This document shows positions 52,701 to 60,843 of a stretch of 64,000 bases of DNA, in pieces. The notes under the pieces are model-generated. The model worked only from the letters and a program-made list of their open reading frames with translations, had not been told where the DNA came from and made no database searches. How positions within the stretch are numbered: position 1 is the stretch's first letter; each line of letters starts with the position of its first letter. The stretch is from Algivirga pacifica (GTDB lineage: Bacteria; Bacteroidota; Bacteroidia; Cytophagales; Flammeovirgaceae): the NCBI RefSeq assembly GCF_039543525.1, contig NZ_BAABJX010000011.1, forward strand, positions 36,433 to 100,432. The letters are read 5' to 3'. The position numbers were made by a program, and so were the translations under genes.

Positions 52701-53166
52701 AAAACTTACCGTCTTTTGCTTCGACGATAGCATGCACTCTACCATCAATAATGGAATTATCATCTTCGGGATTATGAACATATCTTGTAAAGAGCTCTTT
52801 TTCAGGATTAAACTTAGTCACTCCTTTACGTGTACCCACCCAGATATTCCCTTCTCCATCTTCCAATAAAGAATAAATATAGCTGTTGGCTAAGCTGTTT
52901 TTGTTTAGTGGATCTGCCTTGTAGACCTTGAATTCATAACCATCATAGCGATTTAGGCCATCTTCTGTTCCAAACCACATAAAGCCCTGCCTATCTTGCA
53001 ATATGGCAAAGACACTGGTTTGGGATAACCCATCGTCCAAACCAAGGTTTCTGAACTTTGCTTTATCCTGTTGTGCAAAAACATTAAAAAGCAGTAGCAA
53101 CTGAGAGAGTAAAACAATCGTTACCCTTTTCAAAGGTATCCAATTCATGAATGAGCTTTTTCCCAT
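49747..53166 (-). CDS. Two-component-type propeller sensor with SpoIIE/PP2C phosphatase
   Basis: The product has 1139 residues. After a signal peptide (VTIVLLSQLLLLFNVFA), residues 35-720 hold about 14 regulator-propeller repeats (LWVGTYGGGLNKFDPETEKF, IWIGTDEGGLCKYLPDSDKF). A Y_Y_Y Ig-like domain follows at about 750-810 (YKYMLEGFNDDWIEV). Then come one transmembrane helix at about 818-838, a coiled coil at about 840-900, and a SpoIIE/PP2C domain at about 920-1135 with VVADCTGHGVPGAFMSMIG. Hybrid two-component sensors usually end in a histidine kinase. Here a phosphatase replaces it, so it probably acts on a partner-switch protein. An alternative start is six codons downstream. Confidence 0.93.
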   Translation of the reverse strand: MGKSSFMNWIPLKRVTIVLLSQLLLLFNVFAQQDKAKFRNLGLDDGLSQTSVFAILQDRQGFMWFGTEDGLNRYDGYEFKVYKADPLNKNSLANSYIYSLLEDGEGNIWVGTRKGVTKFNPEKELFTRYVHNPEDDNSIIDGRVHAIVEAKDGKFWLAMNNGLSVYDPSEDSFRNYYDKKDLPTRYVKSILETKDGTIWIGTDEGGLCKYLPDSDKFKIYAPDPTNRHTISDADAYALYEDRKGTLWVGTYGGGLNKFDPETEKFEHFRANENDPNALQSDIVFAIKEDLSGNLWVGTRGGGLSLMKKGAEGFTTFWNDPATQNSLAHNEIWTIYVDDAGLTWVGTGEGISIYNPKQYKFEHIAPNEASSNGLPHGFVWDILEDSDGTLWVATNNGFTKYNRQTNTFKVYQHDPADPTSIPSDRVKAVVEQSSRYLWLATNGGGICRMDKQTETFKTFTTASPPPSNLASNSVWELLKGRGDILWISSNVGLNKFNTKTFENTILNPDAQKPEHQLKSYGAETTYIDSDGVMWVGAENGLVRYDPKSKTYTVYRHDENDPNSLSEDYINFIYEDQKKRLWVGTGSGLNLFDPKTETFKTYTEEDGLPNNVIYNAIEDKSGNLWLTTNFGLSKFNPDAMSFRNYTASDGLQSNEFNGNAYEILSSGEFMIGGINGFNIFHPDSIKDSDYVPQIKITEFDVVYQAIGAGDEINGNVILDKNINYTKEIDLSYEENVVSFEVASLHYAQPSKNRYKYMLEGFNDDWIEVAADQRKVTYTNLDPKEYTFKVLATNNDGVWAQKPLSIKISVHPPFWMTWWFRILTVLVLGGSVYSWYRYRLNKALKQKKKLEIKVAERTEEVMMQTEELQQQAEELAVQRDYLSEKNELITQSIRYAETIQQAFLPSEMAMDEMLDEYFLFYKSKDLVSGDFYWAYEVNNYKFIVVADCTGHGVPGAFMSMIGTSLLNEIVKEKALYDPAQILEELQIQLRKSLRQEEGENSDGMDISVCRLEKTREGKVQVTFAGAKSTLLYCSNNRMHRLKGDNIRIGGVWRNKHGRRFKNKRFTLQDNDTLFMLSDGLADQNSPERKKLGSRKVEELLTLCTKQVNFNRCDKLIEYTLMNFQKNMPQRDDITVFGMKVKV

Positions 53167-53725
53167 GGGAAATTATAAGTTAAAATAGTTGTTTGGGGGT
53201 GCTATCCTAAACTTTTAGTAAACGTAAAAAGTAAAAGATGAAAGTAGTAAAGTATCCACAAAACACCGAACGATAATGTATGTCCAGCTATCAGGTATTT
53301 AGTGGTAGTTCTTAAAGTTTATTGAATAGAAAAAATGACACAAGACCCATACATTCTACTGCACCAAGCCATAAATTAAAAATTTTTATTTAAAAAAGTA
53401 ATAATAAATAGATAAAATTGGATTATGCTTCGGTTCTTGCTTAGAGCTCGCCTGGAATAAAGTGATAAATTCTCAGAAAACTAAGCTATTTGTTAATATG
53501 GGATGATTCATGTATTACCTATACACGATGTTTTATATCCTATCGACATTTTAGTGTTGAAGCAGGCTATTGCTTCTTTTACTGATTCATTCACTTCAGC
53601 ACCTTGATCATAATAATTAAACGAATGACAAGCAGACTCTAAGTCCGTTTCCATCCAATGTAGCTTCTTGTCATTCTTATTTAATTTTCTATTTTTGGAT
53701 TATCAAAAGATTTTTTTGCTGATTT
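53167..53725. other. Divergent intergenic region with R1/R2 copies
   Basis: No gene was found in this stretch. It holds a loose AAAAGTA-type heptad tract at about 53222-53260, a partial R1 copy at 53440-53462 and an R2 copy on the minus strand at 53470-53510. A good promoter for the metal-efflux cluster lies at 53667-53697. An opposite-strand ORF overlapping the His-rich gene was rejected. Confidence 0.6.
53667..53697 (+). promoter_or_regulatory. Promoter of the metal-efflux cluster
   Basis: CTTG at 53667-53670 and TATTTTTG at 53690-53697 are 19 nt apart, matching the Bacteroidota -33 (TTTG) and -7 (TAnnTTTG) elements. Transcription would begin about 53703, giving a leader of roughly 23 nt before the ATG at 53726. 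No metal-responsive operator could be recognised. Confidence 0.65.
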
Positions 53726-54184
53726 ATGAGAAACCGATTGAATGAAATAAGGATATATGTATTGTTGGGTGTCTTCAGTTTGATGATACTTCAGCATGCC
53801 CTGCCTCATACGCATCATGAGCATGAGGAGGTGGTATCCCATGGGCATTCTCATTCTTCGACCACATCTGCCCATCATCATCATCATTCTACTGGGCATC
53901 ACAAGAAGCAACATCAATCCAAAAAGGAGTTGCTGGACTTTTTTGCCCTTTTGGTAGAGAATTATTCGCACCTATCCCATGCTCATCATTATACCTCTTC
54001 TCTCGCAGAAGAAAAAGAGTCTTCTAGTGAAGAATATGTAATCACATTAGACTTAAGGGAGCTGTGGAACAACAATTTTTTTCAAAAAGCTGCTGTAAGA
54101 GTTGATAGTATTGCCACTCAATATTTTTATCAACCTCCTTTTTCTGATACAGCACCCTTACGGGGACCTCCTGCCTTTATCTAA
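53726..54184 (+). CDS. His-rich membrane-anchored protein of metal-efflux cluster
   Basis: This 152-residue protein has an N-terminal hydrophobic helix (IYVLLGVFSLMILQHAL), then a histidine-dense stretch (about 27-65, with TSAHHHHHSTGHHKKQH) that could bind several zinc, nickel, cobalt or copper ions. The C-terminal half is acidic and not recognised. It starts the cluster that continues with a TolC-like channel, a second His-rich protein, an adaptor and an RND pump. It is inferred to act as a periplasmic metal buffer or sensor. A hairpin at 54186 just after the stop may reduce downstream transcription. Confidence 0.8.
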   Translation: MRNRLNEIRIYVLLGVFSLMILQHALPHTHHEHEEVVSHGHSHSSTTSAHHHHHSTGHHKKQHQSKKELLDFFALLVENYSHLSHAHHYTSSLAEEKESSSEEYVITLDLRELWNNNFFQKAAVRVDSIATQYFYQPPFSDTAPLRGPPAFI

Positions 54185-54185
54185 G

Positions 54186-54226
54186 GTATACAGTGATTAT
54201 TTTCAGTGTATACGCCTCTTTTTTAT
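54186..54226 (+). terminator. Hairpin after the His-rich gene (possible attenuator)
   Basis: GTATACA at 54186-54192 pairs with TGTATAC at 54207-54213, and a T-rich run (CTCTTTTTTATT) follows. It lies two bases after the first gene's stop and 130 nt before the TolC-like gene, so it could uncouple expression of the two. Confidence 0.5.
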
Positions 54227-54342
54227 TGTATTGGAGCATAAATGATTCCTGTTTTAGCAGAAATGCGATCAATAGGATTGCTGCTTTTTTATGTCCTTCA
54301 ATAAAATATCACCTATTCATTCAAGTTTAATAATCCTTTCTA

Positions 54343-55527
54343 ATGAGAAGAATTACAGTACTCATCCTCTACGGATGTCTGCTGCCTATGTTGGGGTATG
54401 CCCAATCCTCAGTACTTACAGAGGTTTTGCGGGAGATCGAAGGAAATAACGAAACCTTACGGGCGATGCGCTCCCATAGGGACAGTAAGAAAAAGGAGTT
54501 GCAGTCCACGAATAATCTCCCGGATCCACAGTTTATTGGTTTTTACCTTCCCTGGGGAGAGCATGAAACCGGAAATTACACGGAATTTCAGCTTAGTCAG
54601 TCTCTTGAGTTTCCAACGGTCTATTCGACCAGAAAAAAAATGATCAATCAGCAGGCTATGCAGCTGGAACTGGAGTATCAAAGCAAGAGACAGGCACTTT
54701 TACTGCAAGCTAAACGTCATTGTCTGGAGCTCATTTACCTCAATAAACAAATTGGTATAGAGCAAGAGCGCATGAAGCAAGCCCAACGGGTATTGCAACA
54801 GGCTGAGAGCCTTTATACTAAGGGAGAAATAGGAATTCTGGACCACAACAAGGCAAAGGTGACCTGGCTTCAGGAGCAGTTTCAGTTGGAAAAGCTGGAG
54901 AACACCCAACAGAATCTACAGAGACAGTTACAGTCCATGAATGGAGGCAAAACCGTTACGCTTGATTTACAGGAGTATGTTTCTCCCAAATTGTTGGAGC
55001 GTAAGGATTCTTTATGGCAGAAGGTGCAGGAAAACGATCCCGCTTTAAAACAGCTGGAACAGCAGCAGTTTATAGCAGAACAGCAACTAAAGCTTTCCAA
55101 AGGACAGGCATTACCAGACCTTACTGCCGGGTTTAACCGTCAAGGTATTGATGGAGCCCATTACGCTGGCATCTATGCCGGAATTAGTATTCCCCTTTGG
55201 AGTAGTCGCAATAAGGTGAAAGCAGCGAAGTCTAACCTAACCTTTCAGGAACATTTTTCTGATGCTCGAAAAATGGAAATGTACACTGACTTTGAGAAGC
55301 AGTACCATAATTATCAGTCTCTATACAAGATGTTGATGCAATATGAGGAAACGCTTTCAGGACTTGATAATGAGGCCTTATTGCTTCAGGCGTATGAATT
55401 GGGAGAGATCTCTTTTCTGGAATATTATATGGAATTGCAGTTCCATCGAAAAGCCGTTGACAAAATGCTTGAAATGGAACATCAACTTTATCAGGTACAA
55501 AATGAGCTGTTACGATTTACCTTATAG
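54343..55527 (+). CDS. TolC-family outer-membrane efflux channel (CusC/CzcC-like)
   Basis: The product has 394 residues with a signal peptide (ITVLILYGCLLPMLGYA). The sequence is dominated by long amphipathic helices typical of the TolC tunnel (about 20-100, 120-200, 220-270 and 310-390), with strand segments at the two membrane loops (GIYAGISIPLWSSRNKVKAA). The repeat-like pairs TKGEIGILDHNKAKVTW and LGEISFLEYYMELQ are characteristic of the OEP fold. It should form a trimeric outer-membrane exit duct for the RND pump encoded downstream. It is shorter than E. coli CusC, as is common in this phylum. Confidence 0.92.
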   Translation: MRRITVLILYGCLLPMLGYAQSSVLTEVLREIEGNNETLRAMRSHRDSKKKELQSTNNLPDPQFIGFYLPWGEHETGNYTEFQLSQSLEFPTVYSTRKKMINQQAMQLELEYQSKRQALLLQAKRHCLELIYLNKQIGIEQERMKQAQRVLQQAESLYTKGEIGILDHNKAKVTWLQEQFQLEKLENTQQNLQRQLQSMNGGKTVTLDLQEYVSPKLLERKDSLWQKVQENDPALKQLEQQQFIAEQQLKLSKGQALPDLTAGFNRQGIDGAHYAGIYAGISIPLWSSRNKVKAAKSNLTFQEHFSDARKMEMYTDFEKQYHNYQSLYKMLMQYEETLSGLDNEALLLQAYELGEISFLEYYMELQFHRKAVDKMLEMEHQLYQVQNELLRFTL

Positions 55528-55635
55528 TGTTGAATTGTTGAGGCGGCTTACGCCGCTTGTTGAATCGTTGAATCGAGTTGAACTGTTTATTGAGTTCCAA
55601 TTCAATCAACCATTCAACTCGATTCAACTCAATGC
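55528..55635. repeat. Inverted GTTGAAT-type repeat element
   Basis: A perfect 16-nt inverted pair, GTTGAATCGAGTTGAA at 55567-55582 with its complement at 55613-55628, is surrounded by further TTGAATCG units at about 8-nt spacing. A short hairpin GCGGCTTACGCCGC lies near 55543-55556. The element begins right after the TolC-like stop. Confidence 0.8.
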
Positions 55636-55753
55636 AGCACATTGAAATTCAAGATGCCATGTAATGGATTCAACAGACAAAAGAAACCAACATGAATATC
55701 AAATATATTTTTATCGCACGGTTTAATTATTCAAACATTAAAACAGAATTAAA

Positions 55754-56050
55754 ATGAAAATCACATCTATTCTTATCGGATTGACATTCTTATTTGCCGT
55801 TTCATGTTCAGGCAAAAAATCAGAAGAAGGACACGGACATGAGCATACTACTGAAGCGCATGGGCATGAGCATGGTGCAAATGGAGAGCATGAGGGACAT
55901 GACCATGATGCAGAAGGACATCACGAGCAAGAAAGCTTTACTGTAGAAGGAGATTCTACAATGGTAAAAGATACTGCAGATCAGCATGAAAAAGAAGAAA
56001 GCAATGATCACGACCATGGTCATGACCACGATCACGGCCACAATCATTAA
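55754..56050 (+). CDS. His/Asp/Glu-rich lipoprotein, metal-binding candidate
   Basis: This 98-residue protein has a lipobox ending at Cys18 (IGLTFLFAVSC), predicting lipid anchoring. The mature part is almost wholly HGHEH/HDHGH-type repeats (GHGHEHTTEAHGHEHG, NDHDHGHDHDHGHNH) with acidic residues, a pattern of periplasmic zinc/nickel/copper-binding proteins. It sits between the channel and adaptor genes, 19 nt before the adaptor. It is inferred to capture metal ions for the efflux system. No enzymatic domain is visible. Confidence 0.85.
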   Translation: MKITSILIGLTFLFAVSCSGKKSEEGHGHEHTTEAHGHEHGANGEHEGHDHDAEGHHEQESFTVEGDSTMVKDTADQHEKEESNDHDHGHDHDHGHNH

Positions 56051-56069
56051 TTAAATAAAAAAATTCAAG

Positions 56070-57575
56070 ATGCGATATTTAATTGTTTTGATAGCATTCA
56101 TGATGGTGGCTTGCCAGCCAGCGTCTCAGCATGAGCACGATGAAGCAGGAGAACATGGGCACCAACACGGTGGTGCCCCCTCCACAGCTCATACCTTATG
56201 GACAGAGCAAGTAGAGTTATTTGTAGAATTCCCGGCACTGGTAGTAGGAAATGTGAGTCGATTTGCGGCACATTTTACACAGCTAGAGGGACATCAGCCT
56301 GTACGGGAAGGAAATGTAACGGTAAGCCTAATCAAAGGAAAAAAAGGAATACGCCAAACAGTAGACGCTCCCTCTTCTCCGGGGATCTTCACCCCTTCTT
56401 TACGCCCTCAGGAAGCGGGTACTTATCAATTGATATTTTCACTAAAAACACCCACTTATTCAGAGCGTATTATACTGAATAATATAGTGGTCTATGCTTC
56501 TGAAAAGGAAGCTCAAAAGGCATTACCGGCTGAGGGAGAAAATAGCAATACGATTAGCTTTTTAAAAGAGCAAGCCTGGAAAATGCCATTCCATACGGTT
56601 CCTGTTCTAAACAAGGAAATCTATAAGGCGATTCCTACTTCAGGTTTTTGGATAGAAGCCCCGGCTGCTTATCAGGTATTAGTGGCTCCAACTTCAGGAA
56701 GAGTCCATTTCAACGAAAAAATGCTTACAGAAGGTAACGTCGTCAGAAAGGGAGAGGTAATCATGACAGTAAGCAGTGAAAGTCTTACAACGAACAACTT
56801 AGGCGCCGAAGTCCGAAAGGCCAAAGCTGCATATGAATTGGCAAAGTCAGTTTATGACCGAAAGAAAATTTTAAGAGAATCAAAAGTGGTTTCAGCTACT
56901 GACTTTGAAAAGGCAGCACAGGAATATCAGGTGGCCAAAGAGAACTATGAAACCCTCAGCAACGGCTATACCACAGGAGGAAAACAAGTGCGTGCTCCTT
57001 TTGATGGCTTTATTAAATCGGTCAGTACTGAAAATGGACGATTCACAGCGCAAGGTGCTGATTTATTAGCGGTAAGCAGTCATGAAAACAGTTTGCTGGA
57101 AATTCGTGTAAATCCATCATATAATATTGATCTACAACAAATCCAAGACCTATGGTATCAACCAAACCCTGGGAGCTGGTCAAGTCTGAAAGAAAAAGGC
57201 GGGAAAATCATTTCAGTAAGTAAGGAAGTCGACAGCCAGCAACCTTTGCTATCTGTTTTTGCTGAGGTGGAGGAAGGAATCGCTATGCCGGAAGGCAGTT
57301 TTACGGAAGTACAAATAGCTGTAGGGACCCCTGAAAAAACTACTGTAGTACCTGCTTCCGCATTGCTGGAGGATTATGGACAATATTCCGTGATGGTACA
57401 AACGGGAGGAGAAAGCTTCGAGCGACGCTATGTCGTAATTGGAAAGCAAAATGGAGAAGAAGTAGAAATTGTAAAGGGATTAGAACCAAACGAGAGAGTC
57501 GTGACGACAGGAGCTTATCAGGTGAAGATGGCATCCATGTCAGGTCAGGCTCCGGCGCATGGTCACGCACATTAA
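56070..57575 (+). CDS. RND periplasmic adaptor (CusB/CzcB-like) with His-rich ends
   Basis: This 501-residue membrane-fusion protein has a lipobox (VLIAFMMVAC, Cys15) followed by a His-rich segment (QHEHDEAGEHGHQHGGAP). An N-terminal beta domain lies at about 35-150. The barrel-sandwich and alpha-hairpin region (about 200-330) has LVAPTSGRVHFNEKMLTEGN, a helical pair and KQVRAPFDGFIKSVSTENG. The beta-barrel and proximal domains continue to about 480 and the tail ends PAHGHAH. It links the inner-membrane pump to the TolC-like channel. The extra His at both ends suggests direct metal handling, as for CusB. Confidence 0.93.
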   Translation: MRYLIVLIAFMMVACQPASQHEHDEAGEHGHQHGGAPSTAHTLWTEQVELFVEFPALVVGNVSRFAAHFTQLEGHQPVREGNVTVSLIKGKKGIRQTVDAPSSPGIFTPSLRPQEAGTYQLIFSLKTPTYSERIILNNIVVYASEKEAQKALPAEGENSNTISFLKEQAWKMPFHTVPVLNKEIYKAIPTSGFWIEAPAAYQVLVAPTSGRVHFNEKMLTEGNVVRKGEVIMTVSSESLTTNNLGAEVRKAKAAYELAKSVYDRKKILRESKVVSATDFEKAAQEYQVAKENYETLSNGYTTGGKQVRAPFDGFIKSVSTENGRFTAQGADLLAVSSHENSLLEIRVNPSYNIDLQQIQDLWYQPNPGSWSSLKEKGGKIISVSKEVDSQQPLLSVFAEVEEGIAMPEGSFTEVQIAVGTPEKTTVVPASALLEDYGQYSVMVQTGGESFERRYVVIGKQNGEEVEIVKGLEPNERVVTTGAYQVKMASMSGQAPAHGHAH

Positions 57576-57589
57576 ACCAAGGGAATGTT

Positions 57590-60500
57590 ATGCTGAATAA
57601 GATATTATCGATTTCATTACAGAACCGTTTAATGGTATTGCTGGGCGCTTTGGTCTTAAGTCTTTCAGGACTGTACATTGCCCGGAATATGAATGTGGAT
57701 GTATTTCCGGATTTAACCGCTCCCACCGTAACGATTCTGACAGAAGCCCACGGCATGGAGTCTGAGGAAGTAGAGAAGCTCGTGACATACCAGTTGGAGA
57801 CCGCCATGAACGGGGCTCCAGATATCCGGAGGATCCGTTCTTCTTCTGCTGCTGGTATCTCAATCGTATGGGTAGAGTTTGAGTGGGGAACAGACATTTA
57901 TAGAGCCAGGCAAATTATCAGTGAGCGCATTCCTGTGGTTCGGGAGAATCTGCCGTCAGAGGTAGGAATGCCTACCATGGCACCCATTTCGTCTATTATG
58001 GGAGAAGTGATGCTATTGGGTGTACATTCGGAAAGCCTTTCTCCTATGGAGTTACGCACCCTTGCCGACTGGACTATTCGCCCAAGAATCAAGTCCATTG
58101 GGGGAATTGCCAATGTGATTGTGATTGGAGGAGATTACAAGCAATACCAGGTATTGGCTAATCCAGAAAAGCTGAAATACTATGGGGTCAGCCTGGAAGA
58201 ACTGTATGAGAAAGTACAGGAAAGCAATATGAATACCTCTGGAGGGTATATCAAACAATATGGTAATCAGTATATCATTAAGGGCAATGGTAGGGCTTAT
58301 TCTGTTACCCAATTGGAAGAAGCTGTACTGAAGCAAGTAAATGGTGGAAGCATCAAGATTAAAGATGTTGCTCAGGTAAAGATAGGCGCTGCCGATAAAA
58401 TCGGAGATGGCTCCATGAATGCTTCTCCTGCTGTGATTCTCACCATTTCCAAACAGCCGGATGTCAATACCCTTGCCTTAACGGAACAACTGGATGCGGC
58501 AGTAGAAGACTTGAAAGCAACCCTACCGGAAGGAGTGATGATAGAAAATCATATTTTCCGTCAGGCAAACTTTATAGAAGCTTCCGTAGACAACTTGCAA
58601 CAGACTCTACTGGAAGGAGCATTTTTCGTGGTCATTGTTCTTTTCATTTTCCTGATGAACTGGAGAACTACGGTAATTTCCTTGCTGGCTATTCCAATTT
58701 CCCTTTTGGTATCCATAATTGTACTAAAACTATTGGGCTATACCATTAATACCATGAGCTTAGGAGGAATGGCGATTGCGATCGGTGCTTTGGTAGATGA
58801 TGCCATCATTGATGTGGAAAATGTATTCCGAAGGTTAAGGGAAAATATCCGCTTGCCTAAAGAAAAGAGACTTCCGATCCTGACAGTCGTTAGGGATGCT
58901 TCTATGGAGATCAGAAGCTCTATCATCATCGCTACCTTGATTATTATCGTTTCCTTTATTCCACTCTTTTTCCTGAGTGGTATGGAGGGTAGACTTTTAC
59001 AACCTTTGGGCATTGCCTTTATCACTTCCGTACTGACTTCCTTGTTAGTCGCAGTAACAGTAACCCCTGTGCTTTGCTCTTACCTTCTTGATGGAGAAGA
59101 TGTATTGCACCAACAGGCAGAAGGAACCCGCGTTGAAAGATGGTTACAGGCTCAGTATACCATCATCCTTCAAAAGATGTTACAGTTCCCTAAAACTGTA
59201 TTGGGAGTAACGGTAGGAGGATTTCTATTGAGCTTATTGTTGGTTACCCAACTGGGCAGAAGCTTTTTACCGGAGTTTAATGAAGGCTCTTTGGTCATTA
59301 GTGCGGTAGGAGTACCGGGCATGTCACTAGAGGAAAGTAATAAGAATGGAAAGCTGATTGAGGAGCTACTACTGGAATTGCCCGAAGTGGATGTGGTTAC
59401 CCGACGAACAGGGCGTGCAGAGTTGGACGAGCATGCTCAAGGGGTGAATGCTGCAGAAATTGATGTGCCATTCCATCTCAATGGAAAATCCAAGGAAGTG
59501 TTTTTTGAAGAGGTTCGTACCAAATTAAGTGTCGTACCTGGGATCAATATTACTTTGGGACAGCCTATCGCCCATCGAATAGACCATATGCTGTCGGGAA
59601 CAAGAGCCAATATCGCTATCAAGATATTTGGAGAAGACCTGCAACGTCTTTTTGAACTGGGAAAAGGAATTGAAAATAACATAAAGTCTATTGAAGGAAT
59701 TACCGATGTGGCTGTGGAACAACAAATAGAAGTCCCTCAGTTGCGTATCACGCCTAACAGACAGATGCTAGCCGCTTACGGGATGACCGTTCGTGACTTG
59801 ATGGAGCAAGTCGATATTGCCTTTGCCGGAGAGAAAGCAGGAGAAATCTACGAAGGACAACGCTATTTTGACCTGATCGTTCGCTTTGAATCAAAAGCAA
59901 GAAATACGATGACTGCCATTCAGTCTGCATTGATCAGTTTGCCCAATGGCGGGCAACTTCCTCTGCATCGATTGGCCCAAATACATTCTGTCAGTAGTCC
60001 TAACCGGATTAGTAGAGAAGGTGTACAACGTAAGATTGTCGTATCGGCTAACGTACAAGGCAGAGACTTAATAGGAGTCGTGAATGAAGTTCGAGAAGTT
60101 ATTAATCAAAAAATGACTCTACCAGAGGGGTATCGTATTGAGTATGGAGGGCAGTTTGAAAGTGAAGAAAAGGCATCTCAGCTGTTACTTACGACTGCTA
60201 TTCTAGCTATTCTGGTGATCTTCTTGCTACTCTATTTTGAGTTCAAGGAATTGAAGCTATCCTTTATCGTCTTGATCAACTTGCCATTGGCACTGATTGG
60301 AGGTATCCTGATTGTCTATTTTACAACAGGGATCATTAGTGTAGCCGCAACGATTGGCTTTATCAGCTTGTTTGGTATTGCGACCCGGAATGGTATCCTG
60401 CTAGTTTCCCGTTATGAAGACCTAAGAAGGGAAGGCATTACCGGAATGGAATTATTGATCACTGGTGCTATGGACAGGTTAAACCCTATTCTAATGACAG

Positions 60501-60706
60501 CATTCACGACAGGGTTAGCCCTGGTCCCTCTTGCCATCAAGGGAGGAGAACCCGGCAATGAGATTCAAAGTCCTATGGCAGTCGTGATTTTGGGAGGGTT
60601 ACTGTCTGCGACCTTGCTGAACTTGATTGTTATCCCTTGTATCTATTCGTTAAAGATAGAGGTCGAGAGACCATTAGAATCTCTTTATAGATCATCAAAT
60701 GATTAA
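57590..60706 (+). CDS. Heavy-metal RND efflux pump (CusA/CzcA family)
   Basis: This 1038-residue proton-driven pump has 12 transmembrane helices and two large periplasmic loops. The start has ISLQNRLMVLLGALVLSLSG and NVDVFPDLTAPTVTILTEAH, typical of the HME (CzcA/CusA) branch. TM4 bears GMAIAIGALVDDAIIDVEN (about 392-410), the family motif with the acidic proton-relay residues. Late TM helices hold IGFISLFGIATRNGILLVSR. The metal cannot be assigned with certainty: the TM4 motif resembles CusA-type more than CzcA-type, while the His-rich partners suggest Zn/Co/Ni. It completes the tripartite pump and ends at an R1/R2 repeat pair. Confidence 0.95.
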   Translation: MLNKILSISLQNRLMVLLGALVLSLSGLYIARNMNVDVFPDLTAPTVTILTEAHGMESEEVEKLVTYQLETAMNGAPDIRRIRSSSAAGISIVWVEFEWGTDIYRARQIISERIPVVRENLPSEVGMPTMAPISSIMGEVMLLGVHSESLSPMELRTLADWTIRPRIKSIGGIANVIVIGGDYKQYQVLANPEKLKYYGVSLEELYEKVQESNMNTSGGYIKQYGNQYIIKGNGRAYSVTQLEEAVLKQVNGGSIKIKDVAQVKIGAADKIGDGSMNASPAVILTISKQPDVNTLALTEQLDAAVEDLKATLPEGVMIENHIFRQANFIEASVDNLQQTLLEGAFFVVIVLFIFLMNWRTTVISLLAIPISLLVSIIVLKLLGYTINTMSLGGMAIAIGALVDDAIIDVENVFRRLRENIRLPKEKRLPILTVVRDASMEIRSSIIIATLIIIVSFIPLFFLSGMEGRLLQPLGIAFITSVLTSLLVAVTVTPVLCSYLLDGEDVLHQQAEGTRVERWLQAQYTIILQKMLQFPKTVLGVTVGGFLLSLLLVTQLGRSFLPEFNEGSLVISAVGVPGMSLEESNKNGKLIEELLLELPEVDVVTRRTGRAELDEHAQGVNAAEIDVPFHLNGKSKEVFFEEVRTKLSVVPGINITLGQPIAHRIDHMLSGTRANIAIKIFGEDLQRLFELGKGIENNIKSIEGITDVAVEQQIEVPQLRITPNRQMLAAYGMTVRDLMEQVDIAFAGEKAGEIYEGQRYFDLIVRFESKARNTMTAIQSALISLPNGGQLPLHRLAQIHSVSSPNRISREGVQRKIVVSANVQGRDLIGVVNEVREVINQKMTLPEGYRIEYGGQFESEEKASQLLLTTAILAILVIFLLLYFEFKELKLSFIVLINLPLALIGGILIVYFTTGIISVAATIGFISLFGIATRNGILLVSRYEDLRREGITGMELLITGAMDRLNPILMTAFTTGLALVPLAIKGGEPGNEIQSPMAVVILGGLLSATLLNLIVIPCIYSLKIEVERPLESLYRSSND

Positions 60707-60710
60707 TTAT

Positions 60711-60745
60711 AGCGTGTTTGGAATAGTGATTCAGGCAAGCTTTCA
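60711..60745. repeat. R1 repeat copy after pump gene
   Basis: AGCGTGTTTGGAATAGTGAT onward, with TCAGGCAAGCTTTCAG, matches the R1 family. It begins 5 nt after the pump stop and is followed by an R2 hairpin. Confidence 0.7.
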
Positions 60746-60758
60746 GTAAAATCGAAAG

Positions 60759-60802
60759 ATGAGTCATCCCTTAAATGTTAATATGGGATGACTCATTTTT
60801 TC
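60759..60802. terminator. R2 hairpin acting as terminator
   Basis: ATGAGTCATCCC at 60759-60770 pairs perfectly with GGGATGACTCAT at 60785-60796, enclosing the same 14-nt loop (TTAAATGTTAATAT) as the R2 hairpin at 41047. Six T residues follow. It lies between the pump gene and a convergent gene. Confidence 0.8.
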
Positions 60803-60843
60803 ACATCACTACCGAACCGCATTTGTATTAATTAGTCGTGTAA

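Noticed and set aside
53681..53971. Minus-strand ORF rich in Met
   Set aside because: It is the antisense of the His-codon-rich gene at 53726, and Met/His codon complementarity explains it. The same applies to 55820-56047.
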